From Nectonema munidae (taxonomy: Eukaryota; Nematomorpha; Nectonematoida; Nectonematidae): 64,000 bases of DNA. The stretch covers positions 930,001 to 994,000 of the forward strand of contig JAUIRK010000894.1 of the NCBI GenBank assembly GCA_030549495.1. Reading direction: 5' to 3'. The notes under the pieces are model-generated. The model did no database searches. It was not told the DNA's origin and was given only the letters and a program-made list of their open reading frames with translations. Below are positions 22,331 to 35,800 of this stretch, piece after piece. Both the position numbers and the translations under genes were made by a program. Every line of letters begins with the position of its first letter. The first letter of the stretch is position 1.

Positions 22331-24976
22331 TTAGAATAATACTTTTCGAGCTTTTCTATTTGCAAAATCTTTTAAAATATTTTCAAAGTCTAATGCTTTA
22401 GCAATCTCATGTTCTATAGAGAGCATTGCCAAATTGTTAAGTCTTTCTTGTGAGATCGTAGACCTCAAGTATGTTTTAATTAGCTTCAGCTTTAAAAAAC
22501 CTCTTTCCCCTGAGGCGACTGATATTGGCATTGTTAAATAAATCCTTAACACAATGAAAACATTAGGAAATGCTGTAAATCTATTATTTTCTATCAGGTG
22601 TTCAAACAACGCATAAGGCTTAATTGTAGAGGGAAGGAAAGTTTTCAGAGCTTCAAGTTCTTCAGCCAACAAATACCCATCAATGTCTTTACTTTTTTCA
22701 GTAACAACTTTTCCGTCAGCGTCCTGTTTCATTTTGGTGAGTGTTAAAGCTGCTTCAAGGTTTAATGCATGCTTTCTCAAATCCGACTTCTGTATATTTT
22801 GAAAGTTATTTACAAATCCAAATAACTTAACGTGATTTTTGAGTTGTTGAAATCTGCTTTCCAATGACTGAATAGCTTGATCTAGCACTAAGGTGAAGCA
22901 CTGAATTCTGTATGCTTCTTTTGGATTGTCTATAGGTTGATCTTCTGCTTCATATAAAAACATTCTTTTCCTTCTTCGTAATTGTTTTTCTTGAAATTTT
23001 CTAAACTCAAATGGCAACTCAACAACTTCAGCTAATTCATTTGTACTTACTAAAACACCATTAAAGCCTTCCTCCCTATAATTTTTCAGCCATGACAAGA
23101 GTTGTTCATATGATTCCATTCCTTCATAATGTCCTTTTTTTCACCTTGTAATTCCTTGCTCACGTAGTTAACTTTAAAAAGTACATCATACCAAAATACC
23201 AAAGAAACTAGAAATTTGTAGTTTTTTAGCTGGTTGGCTAATGATTCGGCTTCTGCTTTTATCTTGGGCTGATCTGCTGTCTCTGCTACTTCAACAAGTG
23301 CATCATATACTTCTCCAACCTGATAACGAATAGCTTTAACGCTATCAATACGACACTCCCACCTTGTATTGCTTAAGGGTTTCATTGTTAACATAGTTAC
23401 ATGTTTTTTCAAAATTGCCCATCTTCTAGTTGATGCTGAGAACAAAACATAGATGGCTTGCAAGATCCCAAAAAACGTAATAGCATCTGGACAACACTTA
23501 GCTACATCTCCGAGTAAAAGGTTAAAATATCTTGAATTTTTCTTCAACAGTCGGGCTTGTACTCCAGACGTGTGACCTTTCATGTTGCTACCGTTGTTAT
23601 AGCCTTGGCCTCGAATGTCCTACACTTCTAAATTCAATTCCTTTAATGCGTTTAATAGTGTTTTACATAAGTTTTCTCCTTTACTACTTTTCACTTCGAT
23701 AAACTTTATAAAATGTTCATGCACACCAAAAGGAGCCAAGTTACCATCAGACACATACCTGATTGTTAGAGACATTTGTTCTTGATGACTTATATCAGGT
23801 GTGCAGTCTAAAATAATGGCATAATACTTAGCTGCTTTTACACGTGTCAGTATCTCATTCAAAGCTGCTGTAGCCATGATATCTAGAAGTTCATTCTGGG
23901 TATCTTTTCCCAAATAATGATTATGAACTTCATGTGTTTTGATTTTTTGCAGATGTGTGTCTAGAACAGGGTCAAACTTTCCAATCAACTTCACAAGACC
24001 TAAAAAGTTTCCATTTTGGACAGTCTCATTGAAAACATTTTCTTCTGTTCCTCTAAACGCTAAATTTCTCTCAGCAAGAAACTGCACTATAGCTACTAAT
24101 CTTTGGAATACCTGCTGCCAGTACTTTGCATGGTCATTGATGATTTTTTCTTGCTCTTTGTCAATTGTCTTTCCACTACATAGCCGTTGATTTAACTCCC
24201 AAAAACTCCACGTGGCCTCCATATGGTTCTTTGACTTTTCATGCTCACATAGCCTTGTGTGAATATTAGACCAGTCATTGAACCCACTTGTTGCTAATGC
24301 CATGGTTGTATTCCTTACAAAAAGTTTGCAATAAAAGCAATAAATTTTATCAGAGGAACTAGAGTATATAATCCAAGGTCTTTCAATACTCTCCCCATTC
24401 AGAAGTCGTCTCTTACAGTGTAACTTTGAAAAACACAAGCCCTTTTCATTTTTTGGAAAGCTGTTACCAGGAATATTAGGGGCATCTTTCATTGTTAAAT
24501 AATCCCTTTCATTGTTATTTATATTAGCAGGCCAATATGCTGGATCATCTTCATGATAGTTACATTTTTGTTTATGGATTCTTGTTGAAGTTGTTTGTTT
24601 GCAGCCATGAATGAACTTTCTGGTTTGGGACTGTCTTCCAATGAACCGAGATCTTCTTCAATTTCAGTCACAGCTGGTGAGGCTGGGCCCACTTCTTCTA
24701 GTGTGTTATCTTTTTCATCATTGTATTGATTATCTGAAATTTGATCCATGGTTTTATCCTCATTCTGCAAATAATTGATGATTCTCTCATCTTCAAACCG
24801 AGCGCGCTTCAAAGATGGCGTGACAAGGAACTTTTTTAAGGCACCTCTATGCTTTTTATTTTCTGCTGCCTTTGCTTTGGCCAATGCTCGTTTCTTGTTA
24901 CCACATAAATATTTACGCCCTTTATCTCGATTTCTGCTTGTGCTTTGTAGTGCCTCTTTATTTAACTTTTGTATTT
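22331..24976 (-). pseudogene. hAT transposase, ZMYM1-like (TTF zinc finger, DUF4371-like, hAT dimerisation)
   Basis: Transposase of the hAT superfamily: it would bind the element ends and cut and paste the element. The minus-strand order is: basic N-terminus (24976-24519), a DPAYWP motif (about 24545), a TTF-type zinc finger (24400-24200, with IYCFYCKLF and CEHEKSKNH), a DUF4371-like region (24080-23640, with LAFRGTEEN and ILDCTPDISHQEQM), an RGQGYNNGSNMKG motif (about 23580) and the C-terminal dimerisation domain (22560-22331, with SGERGFLKLKLIKTYLRSTI). Breaks: a frame change near 24545, an in-frame stop at 23620-23622 and a frame change near 23100. An acceptor-like site at about 24977 suggests the original gene had an upstream exon. 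The domain order matches ZMYM1-like proteins, which derive from this hAT group. Confidence 0.9.
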
Positions 24977-26028
24977 AGAAAAAGGAAGATCTAAAAAAGT
25001 AACAAAACAGAAGAATTAGTAAAGAAATAAACCTATCACAAGAAATTAACATTTTTAAAAGAATATTTTTTGGTGATATAAATTTTAAAATATTTGACAA
25101 GAAGATGAAGACATTGTTTTTAATTGTGAACAGTTACAAGATTCTAAATTGTTCATTTATTTAAACAAGACAAAATTAAAAATATTAAAAAAAAAAAATT
25201 CTGATGAAACTTAGACAAATTGTTATAAAATATTCAATGAAACAGTTCAGTAAAAAACTTATGACAATATATTTCAAAAAAGCAGAATAAAATAACTTTA
25301 AATAGCTAACGCCATTTTGCTTTTAGCGGAAAAAAAATTTAAAAATTACTAAATATAAAAACAAACAAACCTTGAGCAATCTCTGGGTGATCTATGCCAC
25401 CACTAGTAATTAGGTACCTTATTTAGATCGAGTCTATGCAGATTTGGACATTTGTAGTTGGGTAATCAAACTAGAAGGGCCGAGGATGTACTTGGAGTTA
25501 AATCTTTTATTTAACTTATTCTTCATGTTGCAATAAAAATTTAAAGTGAGATGAAATTACCTGTATGTTGATAGCACAAGTTCGAGTTGTGTTAATTCAT
25601 ATAATCGTCGCATAGAGGCATTCATATGATCGTCACATGGAGGTGGGTGTGTTTGTTTACTCAGAATGTGTACTATTATGTTCGCTATTAGTTACCTTTC
25701 GCCAAATTTGCATTAGAATCAAAAAAGAATTAGGTTTAAAATTTGATATCTCACTTCAAAACCAATTGATCCAGACGAAATTAGCAGGGTAAATAGGTCT
25801 CGTATAGAGCAACTAGTATGCAAATATCATTAGCAATAACACGCTCTTTGCTCAGATATCGCGTTGTAATATCTCATTTTGTAAATTTCGTATTTTGGAT
25901 TAATTTCAACTATTCCGATCATAGTAAATGCGGGGCCCTTCAGACGCGGGGCCCAATTTGGTCTAATCGGTCAAATCGGCTAAAAACCGGCCTTGATGGT
26001 ACCTTTACCTATAGTCTAGACTATAGAG

Positions 26029-26494
26029 CAGTGATTCCCAACCTTTTTTATCCCGTTCCCCCTTTTTCAGTCACTTTTTTACCTGTGGACCCCTACAACT
26101 GAATAGTTTGAGCCAACAAAATTAATCAATGATTTTTATGCAAAGATGATTCTAGTCATCTGATTAAATCGTATACTTATTCATATGAAATCAGAGAAAT
26201 CGTAAAGCCTGACATAAAATGTGAATAAAATTTTTTTCCAATTAAAATATAAATTTTTCAAAAATATTGTAACTAATAAAAAGGATATATAAATATTGAA
26301 AATATGAAACTTTAAAAAAGAGAAGAAAATATTTATTTAAAAAGCTCTAAATATATATATTTATATTGATTTGGAAAATAGAAGTATATTAAAGGAGATT
26401 CAGCATAAGTAGTTTGAAGTAGAATTTCCATGGACCCCTTGAAATTCTTCCATGGACCCCTAGGGGTCCATGGACCCCCGGTTGGGAACCACTG
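26029..26494. mobile_element. hAT MITE with CAGTGATTCCCAACC ends, 466 bp
   Basis: Ends CAGTGATTCCCAACC and GGTTGGGAACCACTG are inverted repeats. The flanks are an exact 8-bp duplication, CTATAGAG (26021-26028 and 26495-26502). GGACCCC-rich subterminal repeats lie inside both ends. No coding capacity. Same terminal type as 18401-18907. Confidence 0.95.
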
Positions 26495-26502
26495 CTATAG
26501 AG

Positions 26503-26687
26503 TGAATATATTCTCAATTTTGGATATATTTTTGTAGTTAAACTTTAAAACAAGTATTATTTAGCATATAAAAGTGGTATTAAAAAGGCAAATACTTTTT
26601 TATGCGGATGGCATCTTTATTAAGAAAGCTATTTGCAACTAAAACAAAAAGTAAGAGTTTACAGAAAAGAAAAAATTAACATTTTAC
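26503..26687. other. short stretch between MITE and last PRDM exon
   Basis: AT-rich; either intron or 3' untranslated sequence of the PRDM-like gene. Confidence 0.4.
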
Positions 26688-26879
26688 TTGAAATTCCTGA
26701 ATTTGAATGAAACTCTTTTTTATGCTGTTGGTATCGGTTTTCTAAAAATCCAACTTGATCACATTGTGAACATTCCCAAAAAAACTCAAGAAAACGATTC
26801 TTCTCTTGTTTAGTTAAAAATGATTTGGAATTTTTCTCATTTGCTTTGTATACTTCAAAAGTCGCTTTTAATTTATCAT
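26688..26879 (-). CDS. PRDM-like exon 7: C2H2 zinc finger
   Basis: Acceptor TTTTTAATTTAG precedes 26879; the first two bases complete the codon left by exon 6. The exon encodes a basic stretch, then WECSQCDQVGFLENRYQQH and a final KKEFH, a C-X2-C-X12-H-X4-H zinc finger. It either ends at the donor CAA-GTAAAA (26687) or reads on ten codons to a stop at about 26657, making it terminal. A single finger is few for a PRDM protein, so I lean to a further exon that I could not find. Confidence 0.75.
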
Positions 26880-29800
26880 CTAAATTAAAAATGAAAAGAT
26901 CTTTTAATTATGTACAGTAAAAAATACGTATTTTTTACATAAAACTTTATAATAAAATATTTATTTCTATCAATTCACTTTTATTATATTTAATTCACTC
27001 TTTATTTTTCAGGAGTAATTTTGAAAAATATTATATTAAATTTGTTTTAGAAAATTGAGAAAACTGTTTGACTTTAGAGTTTTGGTAAAAAAATTAAAGA
27101 TTATAATAATTTTAATAGTAATACTTAAGTAAAATTCAGATTAAAATAAAATATATTAGATATCACATCTAGAATTTAAAGATTAATGTTTAACTCTCCT
27201 AATTATATTTTTAACAAACAAAGTAACAAACATGGAAATTATATAAACAAAAATTTAAAGATCATATCAATGTAATAAGAGTCCTATACAAATCATATAT
27301 ATGTATATCAGTAGTTTGACAAGATTAAACGGGAGATAACATGTCGAACGCGTCTTGTCAGACTATTATATACTTAAATTTAAAAATCGTATAACTTCAA
27401 AAAAGAAAAATTATAATCGAAGTTTTTCAATAAAAGGTTGCACACATGATAAGAACATAGTTACATATGCTAAAGTTATACCCTTTTATAAATTTCATCA
27501 CATGGAAGCCATACCATTTTTAGTTCTGTCGCACACTTTTGCAATTCCGTCGCATCTTTTTACAATTCAAACGCACCCTTTTGCAATTCCGTTACACCCT
27601 TTCTTTTTCTGTTTTAAAATCATCTCTTAAATATGTGTTTATTTTTTAAAACAATCTAAAAAACTAAATTTATACTATTTGATTGATATCAAAAAAATCT
27701 GATTGGAAAATTTTTATTATGAAGAAAATATTTATACCCAAAAAATTAAGAAAAAAAATAATTAAATAATCAAAAGTAAAAAAATATAGAATAATATACA
27801 ATCTAAACTTTATTATCAGCTAATTACTCTAGTTATAGACGGTGCTTTAATTTATAAACTTTAAAAAATGACATAAACTATTACCTTGTAAGACTAACTT
27901 TAACTTCTGGAAATATTATTCGTGACGTCTCCCAAACTAATTAAATTTAAATTATAATTCTACAAAAAATATTTTTCAATTATAAAGATAAACGTTTTTT
28001 AGAAGTTGGCAAAAGATGTGCAACAGGAATGAAAATCAATTCAGTCCATTATTATTATTATTATTTTATAGCAAATGTTCGTATTTATTTTAACGAAAAA
28101 AGTTACACTTATTGCTACTAATAACTGTGAAATTTTTTACACTGTGGCATTGTAAGTGATTAAATTTACAACCTGTCGAAAAAGTTAAAAAGGAACATTT
28201 TATTCTTACTGCTTTGTTCGGAATTGATAATAATTGTCAAATTCATAAAATTTTGACACAGAAATTGTAATTAAAATATAATAAGCAAAACAAATGGAGA
28301 AAAACCAAATTTATCTCCGATAATTGAAGCAGCAATTAAAACAATAAAGGCTAACGTTTGACAAAATAATTTTCCTCGTATAAAAAGAAATAATCATTGA
28401 TAGGTCATGTATTTATATGAATAAATTTCTTTATTTTTTTATTTTCAATAATTTTATATTTTAATACGTTTTAAATATTAATCTAGCAGGAAGATAAAAT
28501 TATATAAAAGGCCATAATTTGATTTGTTTCACTTTTAGTTTACACATTTCATTTTTAGTTTACTTATCCTAATTATGAAAAATATGAAGTATATTGATTT
28601 TTAATTAAGATTTGTCCGTTTATAAAAATTCATTCGATACTTTTCTTTTTTTATACTACTTTTTCTCCACTTTAATATCCTATTTTAACACTTTTACCTT
28701 GATATGCTTATGTGTAAATTTAAAAGTAGAAAAATAATTTTAAATCACACACAAATAAAATAAAACTAGGAAAACTTTTAAAACTGAATGTTTAAATTGC
28801 AAAAAAATGCGACAGAATTGCAAAGAGATGAAGGACTGCAAAAGGGGTGCGTTTACATTGTAAAAAGATTCGATGGAATTGGAATAGATGCATGTGAATT
28901 GCAAAAGGTGTATTTGAACTGGAAAAAGGTGTAACAGAATTGTAATCGGATGCGTTTGAAATGCAAAGAGATGTAATGGAATTGCAAAATGGTGCGCTAA
29001 AATTGCATAATGGTTTGATGGAATTGCAAAAGGGTAAGACGGAAATAAAATGCTACATATAATATATATATTTTTTATGCAACTACCTACCGAGAACACA
29101 AAAGATTTGATGAAGACATCCACCATTTCCTCATAATTTTATTCACTATAATCAACTACACATTACTATAATTTAGGATAAAATTTGCTCAATGTATGAT
29201 TAGTATGATAATCAAGAGGAGACAACGGTGTGAAGATCATTGTAATTATGAATATTTATTCATACTAGAGTATAGTTAGACTTTCCTGTGTATTTAATTT
29301 GATTTTTTTTTAAATAAAGTTTGCTTATTGTTTGATTTGAAATAATAAAAATGGGGAAACAATGGGGTAAAATTTATTGCCTTTTTCAAAATTCATTCAA
29401 CTACATATTTTTACGATATACCTAGATATTGATGTGCTTTTAATTTGATACTTTTCTATTTGAGAATGACTATTTTTGAAATAGTTTTCATTTAAAAAAG
29501 CTATCAAAATTATTAATTGATGTGCATTATCTTCTAAAGCTTTTAGGCTAGACATTTAAAAAAACGAATAAATAATTTATAAAAAGTTTAAAATTTAATA
29601 GTAGCTTTTTCTCTATATCAACATTGAATTAGCCTATAAATACAATTAATAGATTACCTATATGTGCTCTTCTATAACTTTTCTTAAAAATCATCTCTTG
29701 ATTTTATTTTTATATGCCCAAACCGTATTAATCTTTGTTTTTCAAAAACTATCTTTACTTCAAAAGTTTTCATACTTTGTCCTTACTTATCCAATATTAT

Positions 29801-32800
29801 AAATTGAGACAAAACATTAACATTATCAAGTGGGTGTTAAAATTTTCTTTTCTAGGCTTCTTTCTTTTAAATGCCAACTCTGAGACTAGACCTAACACAA
29901 GTTCTGTATAACCTCTTAAATTTGATGAAAAAGTTATATCACATAAAATGATGCATAAATATATATTTTTCTAGGCTAAACAAATTTTATAAGAAAATTA
30001 AAAGAAGATAACTATATATACAAAATAAATTTTGAATAAAAAAATTAAATTTAAGATTATTATGAATAGATATATTTTAGATTAATATTTATAGATATGA
30101 ATTTTAATCAAAAAAATTTCATGATATTTTTATTCCAAATAGAATTAAATTTTCCTTACCCATTTTTCCATAAAGTTTAAATTTAAGGAAAAGGGAAATG
30201 CTGTAATTAACAAGCAACTCTTCATCTTTTTTGATTAACTTTTTAACTTTATAATAAATGCAATTGTTGAGTAAGACGGCTTCACAATTTTGTTCACTAA
30301 GCTCTGTTGCTAATCTAACATGTTTCATCCAATTTCCATTATTAGGATCAGAAGCATCTATATATGTAATAAGACCATCTCTATCTATTTTTAACTAAAT
30401 AAAAAGAGAATAAGGATAATTAAAAGTTTCTATGAAAGATCTATACAATATGCTTTTGAAAAAATCAATATAAAAAATATTTGTACATTTAACATTAATA
30501 TAGTATTGTTTACACTCACCTCTAAGAGTGATTTGGATTCACAGAAATGTGAATAGCAACATGCATTCAACTGATGAAATTTTAAAAAGATGAAACCATT
30601 TTGGGAATAGCTTGCCAATGTGATAACATTAATGGAATTGTTAACTACTAACGATCATCCCAATATACATATATACCTTTCACATAATACTCTCTGAAAC
30701 TAAAAAAATATTATATGCAGAACCCTCGCATGGCCGCTATTTTTACTACTTCGAAAGGTTTATTTATAATTTTTAGATCCAAAACAATTAAATAAATTTA
30801 TTCCTTCAAAATAATAATGAGCTACTTATGCTTGAATAAAAAAGTAAGATTTTTTTTGAAAAAAAAATTAATTTTATTTAACGCCTTCTATAAAGCGCGT
30901 AAACATTGCTTAATGCCTTTGTCTTCAACAAAAAAAGCGTCAACTCATACTTCATCTTTTTTCGAAGCAATAATCTTCTTAAATTTAGTGATATCTATAA
31001 TTTACAAATGGTGATATACTTATGGAGTTATTCAACAACTACCTACCTTCAGTGTTCGACAATTGGCTCAATTTCAATTCTCAAATATGCAATTATTCTC
31101 TAAGGTGTTCACTTCAAATAGTCATTCCCTATCACAAAATAAAAAGTTCAAGGACTCTTTTTAAGGTATAGAGCCTGCAAAATATGGAATAAGTTTTCTC
31201 AAAGTTTTGATTTTTTTAATTGTATTTCTACTGTCTCGAAAAATATAATTGAACATTTTATCTCATCTTACCTATCAAATTGTAGTGCATCATGTTATGT
31301 ATGTAGTCTATGAATTATAATATTCTTTTTATTATTTTTTGTTATTATAATTTCCTTATAGATTTTGATATCTTTTGACTGATTTGTAATTAAGTGTATT
31401 TTTTTTCTCAAACATGAAATTCAACTGTATTTGTATTTCAAATTAGTTTCTCAGTTGAATGATCATTTTAGCGGTCATATGGACTTTTGAACATCAAGCT
31501 GATGCAAACTAATCCAATTTTTATACAAGTCAAATCTATGTATCTATAAAATCACGCTTTTCATGATAATCAAGTACATGTTTCTTTTTGAAATAAACTT
31601 CTTCTTCTTCTTTAATATAGAAATATTTTTATACTGGCAATAATTTATCGAAATTATGAAACAGATCGAGGTGGGGAGAGAGGCTAGCGCCCCTTAGCCC
31701 TCCTCTGTATCGGCAGTTGGTTAAAGCTGTAGTGCAGCCAAATTTTCAAGCGTTTTCGTTAGTTATAATTTATATAGACAATTGTACTTAACGGATATCC
31801 ATTCTGACTACAGGACTTGCTTATTATTGAGAAGGAAAATCGCTAACCATTACTCATCAGTTAATATAAAATTTTTATATAAAAACGTAAAATGTTTGCC
31901 CCACAAGACAATGAACATTTAATATTAAGCCTAATTTAATTTATAATTACACTTCACTGCTGGCGAACTTGCTCTACCTGAAGATGAAGTTCAAAGTGTT
32001 AATTTATCGCTATTCATCTCTGGGTGGTTAACTTTATTTAATTAAAACAGCTACGAAACGAAAAAGATATAGAGATTTAAAGAGAAAAATTACTTCCCAA
32101 GCTACAATCAAGGGAATACATTCTTTTTTTGTTTGACTAATTATTCCTTGAAATGGCCCATATAGTTCTCCAAGTTCTATGCATTTTGTAGTAAATACTC
32201 CAATATCAGAGATTCCATTAAATTCTGTATTTCTAACCTTTAAGTGATCTGGTATCTCAATTGCATTAGATATATTATTTTTGCATAGTAGGTCCTAAAA
32301 TAAAAAAATTGGTGACAATTCAACAACTTTTATATAGATCAGTGGTTATATAGATTTTCTTTTAGGTAATGATTGTGTTTGGAATGTTGGTATTGTGCAA
32401 TTTATGTATCAGTGTGTAGATAGGTAGTGTCAAAAGTTTACAACAAATAGAGTGTTATGGCTATGGAACGTTTCGGTGGTTTCTTGTTATTGAATCCATT
32501 TATTATGACGTTTCTGATTGTGTGAAGGGTTGTAGTTGTAATTGTTTTGATAAATTGATGCTCAGTTTGATGTATATAAGGAGTATTTTCTTAAGTATTA
32601 TGGCTATTGGAGATAGGAGTGATGTAGGTTTGTATGAGGAGCATTCCCTTAAATCTATATTTCTTATTGGAATGGGGATAATTTTGATGAGCTTCCAGAT
32701 GTGTGGTATAGTGTTAGAGTTGAGAGATTTATTGAAGATTTTTGTAAGGTTTTAAAAAATGGTTGTTTTTGGACCAAGGTGCTTGATGTTGATATCGTCT

Positions 32801-35800
32801 GGGCATGTAGAGTTGTTTCTTCAGGACTTATTGATTGCTTCTTCTGTTTGGGTAATTGTGATTGTAATAGAAGTAATAGGTAACGTTTTTGTGTGCCTGT
32901 TGATTATTATGTTGTCTTTTTCTGTTTTCCTTGGGGTTATGTTAAAGAAATATTTGTTGAATAGAGCAGCTTTTACTTTGTTCATGATTGCAGTAATGTT
33001 TTGGTTTTTGATTGTTGTGTTTTCAGTTGGTTCTTGTTTTTTGTTAGATACTGCAGAGCTTGTTTTGTATAATTTGTATAAGTTAGTTTTGTGGTTCCAT
33101 GTTTCAGTGATGTGTTCTTTCCACTTGTCTTCCTTATGTTGTTGTATTTGTTGGTCTATATTCTGATTTATTTGTATTAGTTGCGAATCTTTGTGATTTT
33201 TTGTCTGATTTTATTTCTCTGTTCTATGAATATTCTAATATTCCCAGGAAGTAGTTTGTGTTTATTTATTATGCCGCGAGGGATGTTATGTTTGTCTGCT
33301 GTGTGTATAATATTTGCCGATATCTTTGAGCAATGTGAACCTTATATGGTGGATATGCATTTTCGAAGACATTTTCAATTTCCTGAGTATATGATTGTCA
33401 ATTGGCTTTGTGATAGTTTATCTAAGTATGGAGTGTTTGTCGTAATCTGAAAGATGTTCTGGTGTTGTTTTGGATAAGAATTGGTAAATGGTCCAAATAA
33501 GGAAGTCTAATGTTTTCCGTGTGGTGTATTTGTTGAAGGTATTGGTAATAGTAGTTATGTCTGGTGAGATAGATTGTTGGTCTTTGTTAGAGGATTTTCG
33601 TGTAGGTGGATTCGTATTAGTATTGTGTGGTCTGAATTTTGAATTAAATTTGATATTAAGGAGCCGCTGTGGTCTTCTATTGGCGACAACCAGGGTTTTG
33701 AATGCGCGTTAATATCTCCTGATATTATAAAAAGTAAATTCAGAAGTAAAATGTCTTTATTCAAATAAAATATTTGGAGATAAATTTCCAATCACTATGG
33801 TCATCAAATAATCTTCAACTACCAACTGAAGGAGGGTGACGTGTTGCTGTGATTGGAATAAAATGTATAAGAAAAACTTGCAACAAAGGAATAGATGGGG
33901 ATTAGTTTATATGAAGTGGTGTGTTTAGGTTAATTATATGATAGACATATGTATAAAGATTAGGTCTCAAATATATAGTATATATATATAGTAGCGTTTT
34001 CCAGCCTTCTCAAGATGAAGATAAAGCACACTAGTACTATTCTTATTCCGGAAAACTATACTACTATTCCAATGACAGCAACTCGCCACCGCCCTCCTCC
34101 AGTTGGTAGTTGAATATCAGTTGATGACCGAAGTGGTCAAAAATTTATCTAGAAAAATTTTATTTAAATAAAGAAATTTTACTTCTGAATTTATTTTGAA
34201 TAATTTTCACGTCTTTTTATTGACGCGGCTGCACTTCATCCAGATCATAGGTCTCAAAATTCCGGCCCAGCGGGCCAACTGTGGCCCTCGGAATAATATT
34301 TTGTGGCTATCAACTTGATTTCAAAGTTTAGTGTAAGTGCGGCCGGCGACATCTGAAGATGCAGAGTGAGATGATTGCAAAGGCGGGAAAGCAATTTACA
34401 GATGGTGAATTTATCAAAAAGTGTATGTTACAAGCTGCAAGTATAGTGCAAGTATAGTCATGTGACATATACAGCCAGCTGCACGAGAAAGCCAACCTTT
34501 TCAGTGCATACTCAGTCGCTCTTGATGAGAGCACAGATTTCACTGAGACTGCAAAGCTTGCAATGTGGATCCGCGGTGTTGATGGCAGTTTTGAAGTTAC
34601 TCAAGAGTTGCTTACAGTTATGCCAATGCATGGACAGACTACTGGTCAGGAGATATTCCGCCAGCTGTTCAATGCTATTGTGGACTCCGAACTATCATGG
34701 AAGAGGTTTGCTGGAATAACAACCGACACACCATCAATGACAGGGAAGAAAAATGGACTCGTGGCACTATTTCAAAGAAATTAGAAGAAGAGGGTGTAGA
34801 GAAGGCCATTTCTCTGCATTCCATTATTCATCAGCAGGCCCTATGCAGCAAGTGTTTGAAGTTTGACAATGTAATGTCTATTGTTGTGAAATGTATCAAC
34901 CATATCAGATCTAGAGGTTTAAGGCACTGGTAGTTTTGCACATATTTGGAAGAAATAGGATCAGAAATTAAGTATGTATTCTACTTTATTGAGGTACGTT
35001 GGCTCAGTCAAGGATTCTGATCTCAAAGCCATGTTCAGGGAAGTGAATGGGAAAGCAGACATCCTGAGACGATTTTTGAGAGAATTTCCTCCTACCTTCC
35101 CTGAGCTTTCAAAGATGTTTAAGCGAATCATGTGCTTTTTTGGCAGCACATATCTGTGTGAAAAACTCTTCTCCACCTTAAACTTCACCAAGTCAAAGTA
35201 CAGGTCTAAACTGAATGATGAGCATCTCCAAGCTCTATTGAGGGTCTCATTTACTTCCTCTCTCAAGCCAGATATGTCACATATGTGCAAGATTAAGCGC
35301 AAATAGGTCTCAGGCAACAAAGACTAGTTAATAGAAGACAACATCAATCAGTTTAAATATATGTTTTTATGTTAAATGCTATTAATAAAGATTTAGATTA
35401 GAATATTGTACACTTGTAATTTTTTTAATAAACGAAACCTTGTTTTGTTGAATAAGTGATGCGGCCCGGCCTCCCCTTGACTTTTCCTCTAGCGGCCCCG
35501 AGGTAATTTGAGATATTATGTTGTTTTTTTAGAGATGTCAGATAGGTGAAAGTGTTTGTGATATCATATGCCTTCAGTATAATGATGAGTGTTTGTAGTG
35601 TTTCTTGGCAGAATATAAATATTTGTGATGTGCAGTGTTTTTAGGAGTTAGGTGTATTTTAATTGTATGTGCTTCTGATTTTTGTTGGTTGATGTATGTT
35701 AGGATTGTGAATTAAGTGAGAATGATATCTTTATGAAGGTAGGTAATTATTCCTACTCAGTATTTGTGTTGTCAGTTTATACAAGATGTTGAATTAATTA

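Larger units (their letters stand above)
20875..25995 (-). mobile_element. hAT transposon of the ZMYM1-like group, 5.1 kb, broken
   Basis: An exact 8-bp target duplication, ATGGTACC (20867-20874 and 25996-26003), encloses short inverted ends CAGGGCCGG and CCGGCCTTG. GGGGCCC-rich subterminal blocks lie at both ends (20896-20935, 25930-25950). Inside is a minus-strand hAT transposase with zinc-finger, DUF4371-like and dimerisation regions. A LINE has inserted near the left end (about 20965-22165). Its transposase has frameshifts and a stop, so it is not active, but its ends and duplication are well preserved. Confidence 0.9.
26880..30159. other. PRDM-like intron between exons 6 and 7
   Basis: 3.3 kb of AT-rich intron. 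It holds a diverged 54-bp-type palindromic repeat (about 27309-27400) and two oppositely oriented arrays of a ~29-bp minisatellite (27519-27610 and 28795-29040). No other gene is visible. A short (ATT)n run lies at 28050-28066. Confidence 0.6.

Noticed and set aside
28740-29126. 128-codon minus-strand frame
   Set aside because: It is a stop-free reading of the ~29-bp minisatellite.
30521-30657. Possible extra PRDM exon (minus) with NACCYSHFCESK and a good donor
   Set aside because: Exons five and six join in phase without it, and the PR fold would be interrupted at its middle if it were included.
32759-33166. 135-codon plus-strand hydrophobic frame resembling a membrane protein
   Set aside because: It is the GT-rich antisense of a LINE; T-rich codons give spurious Leu/Phe/Val runs.
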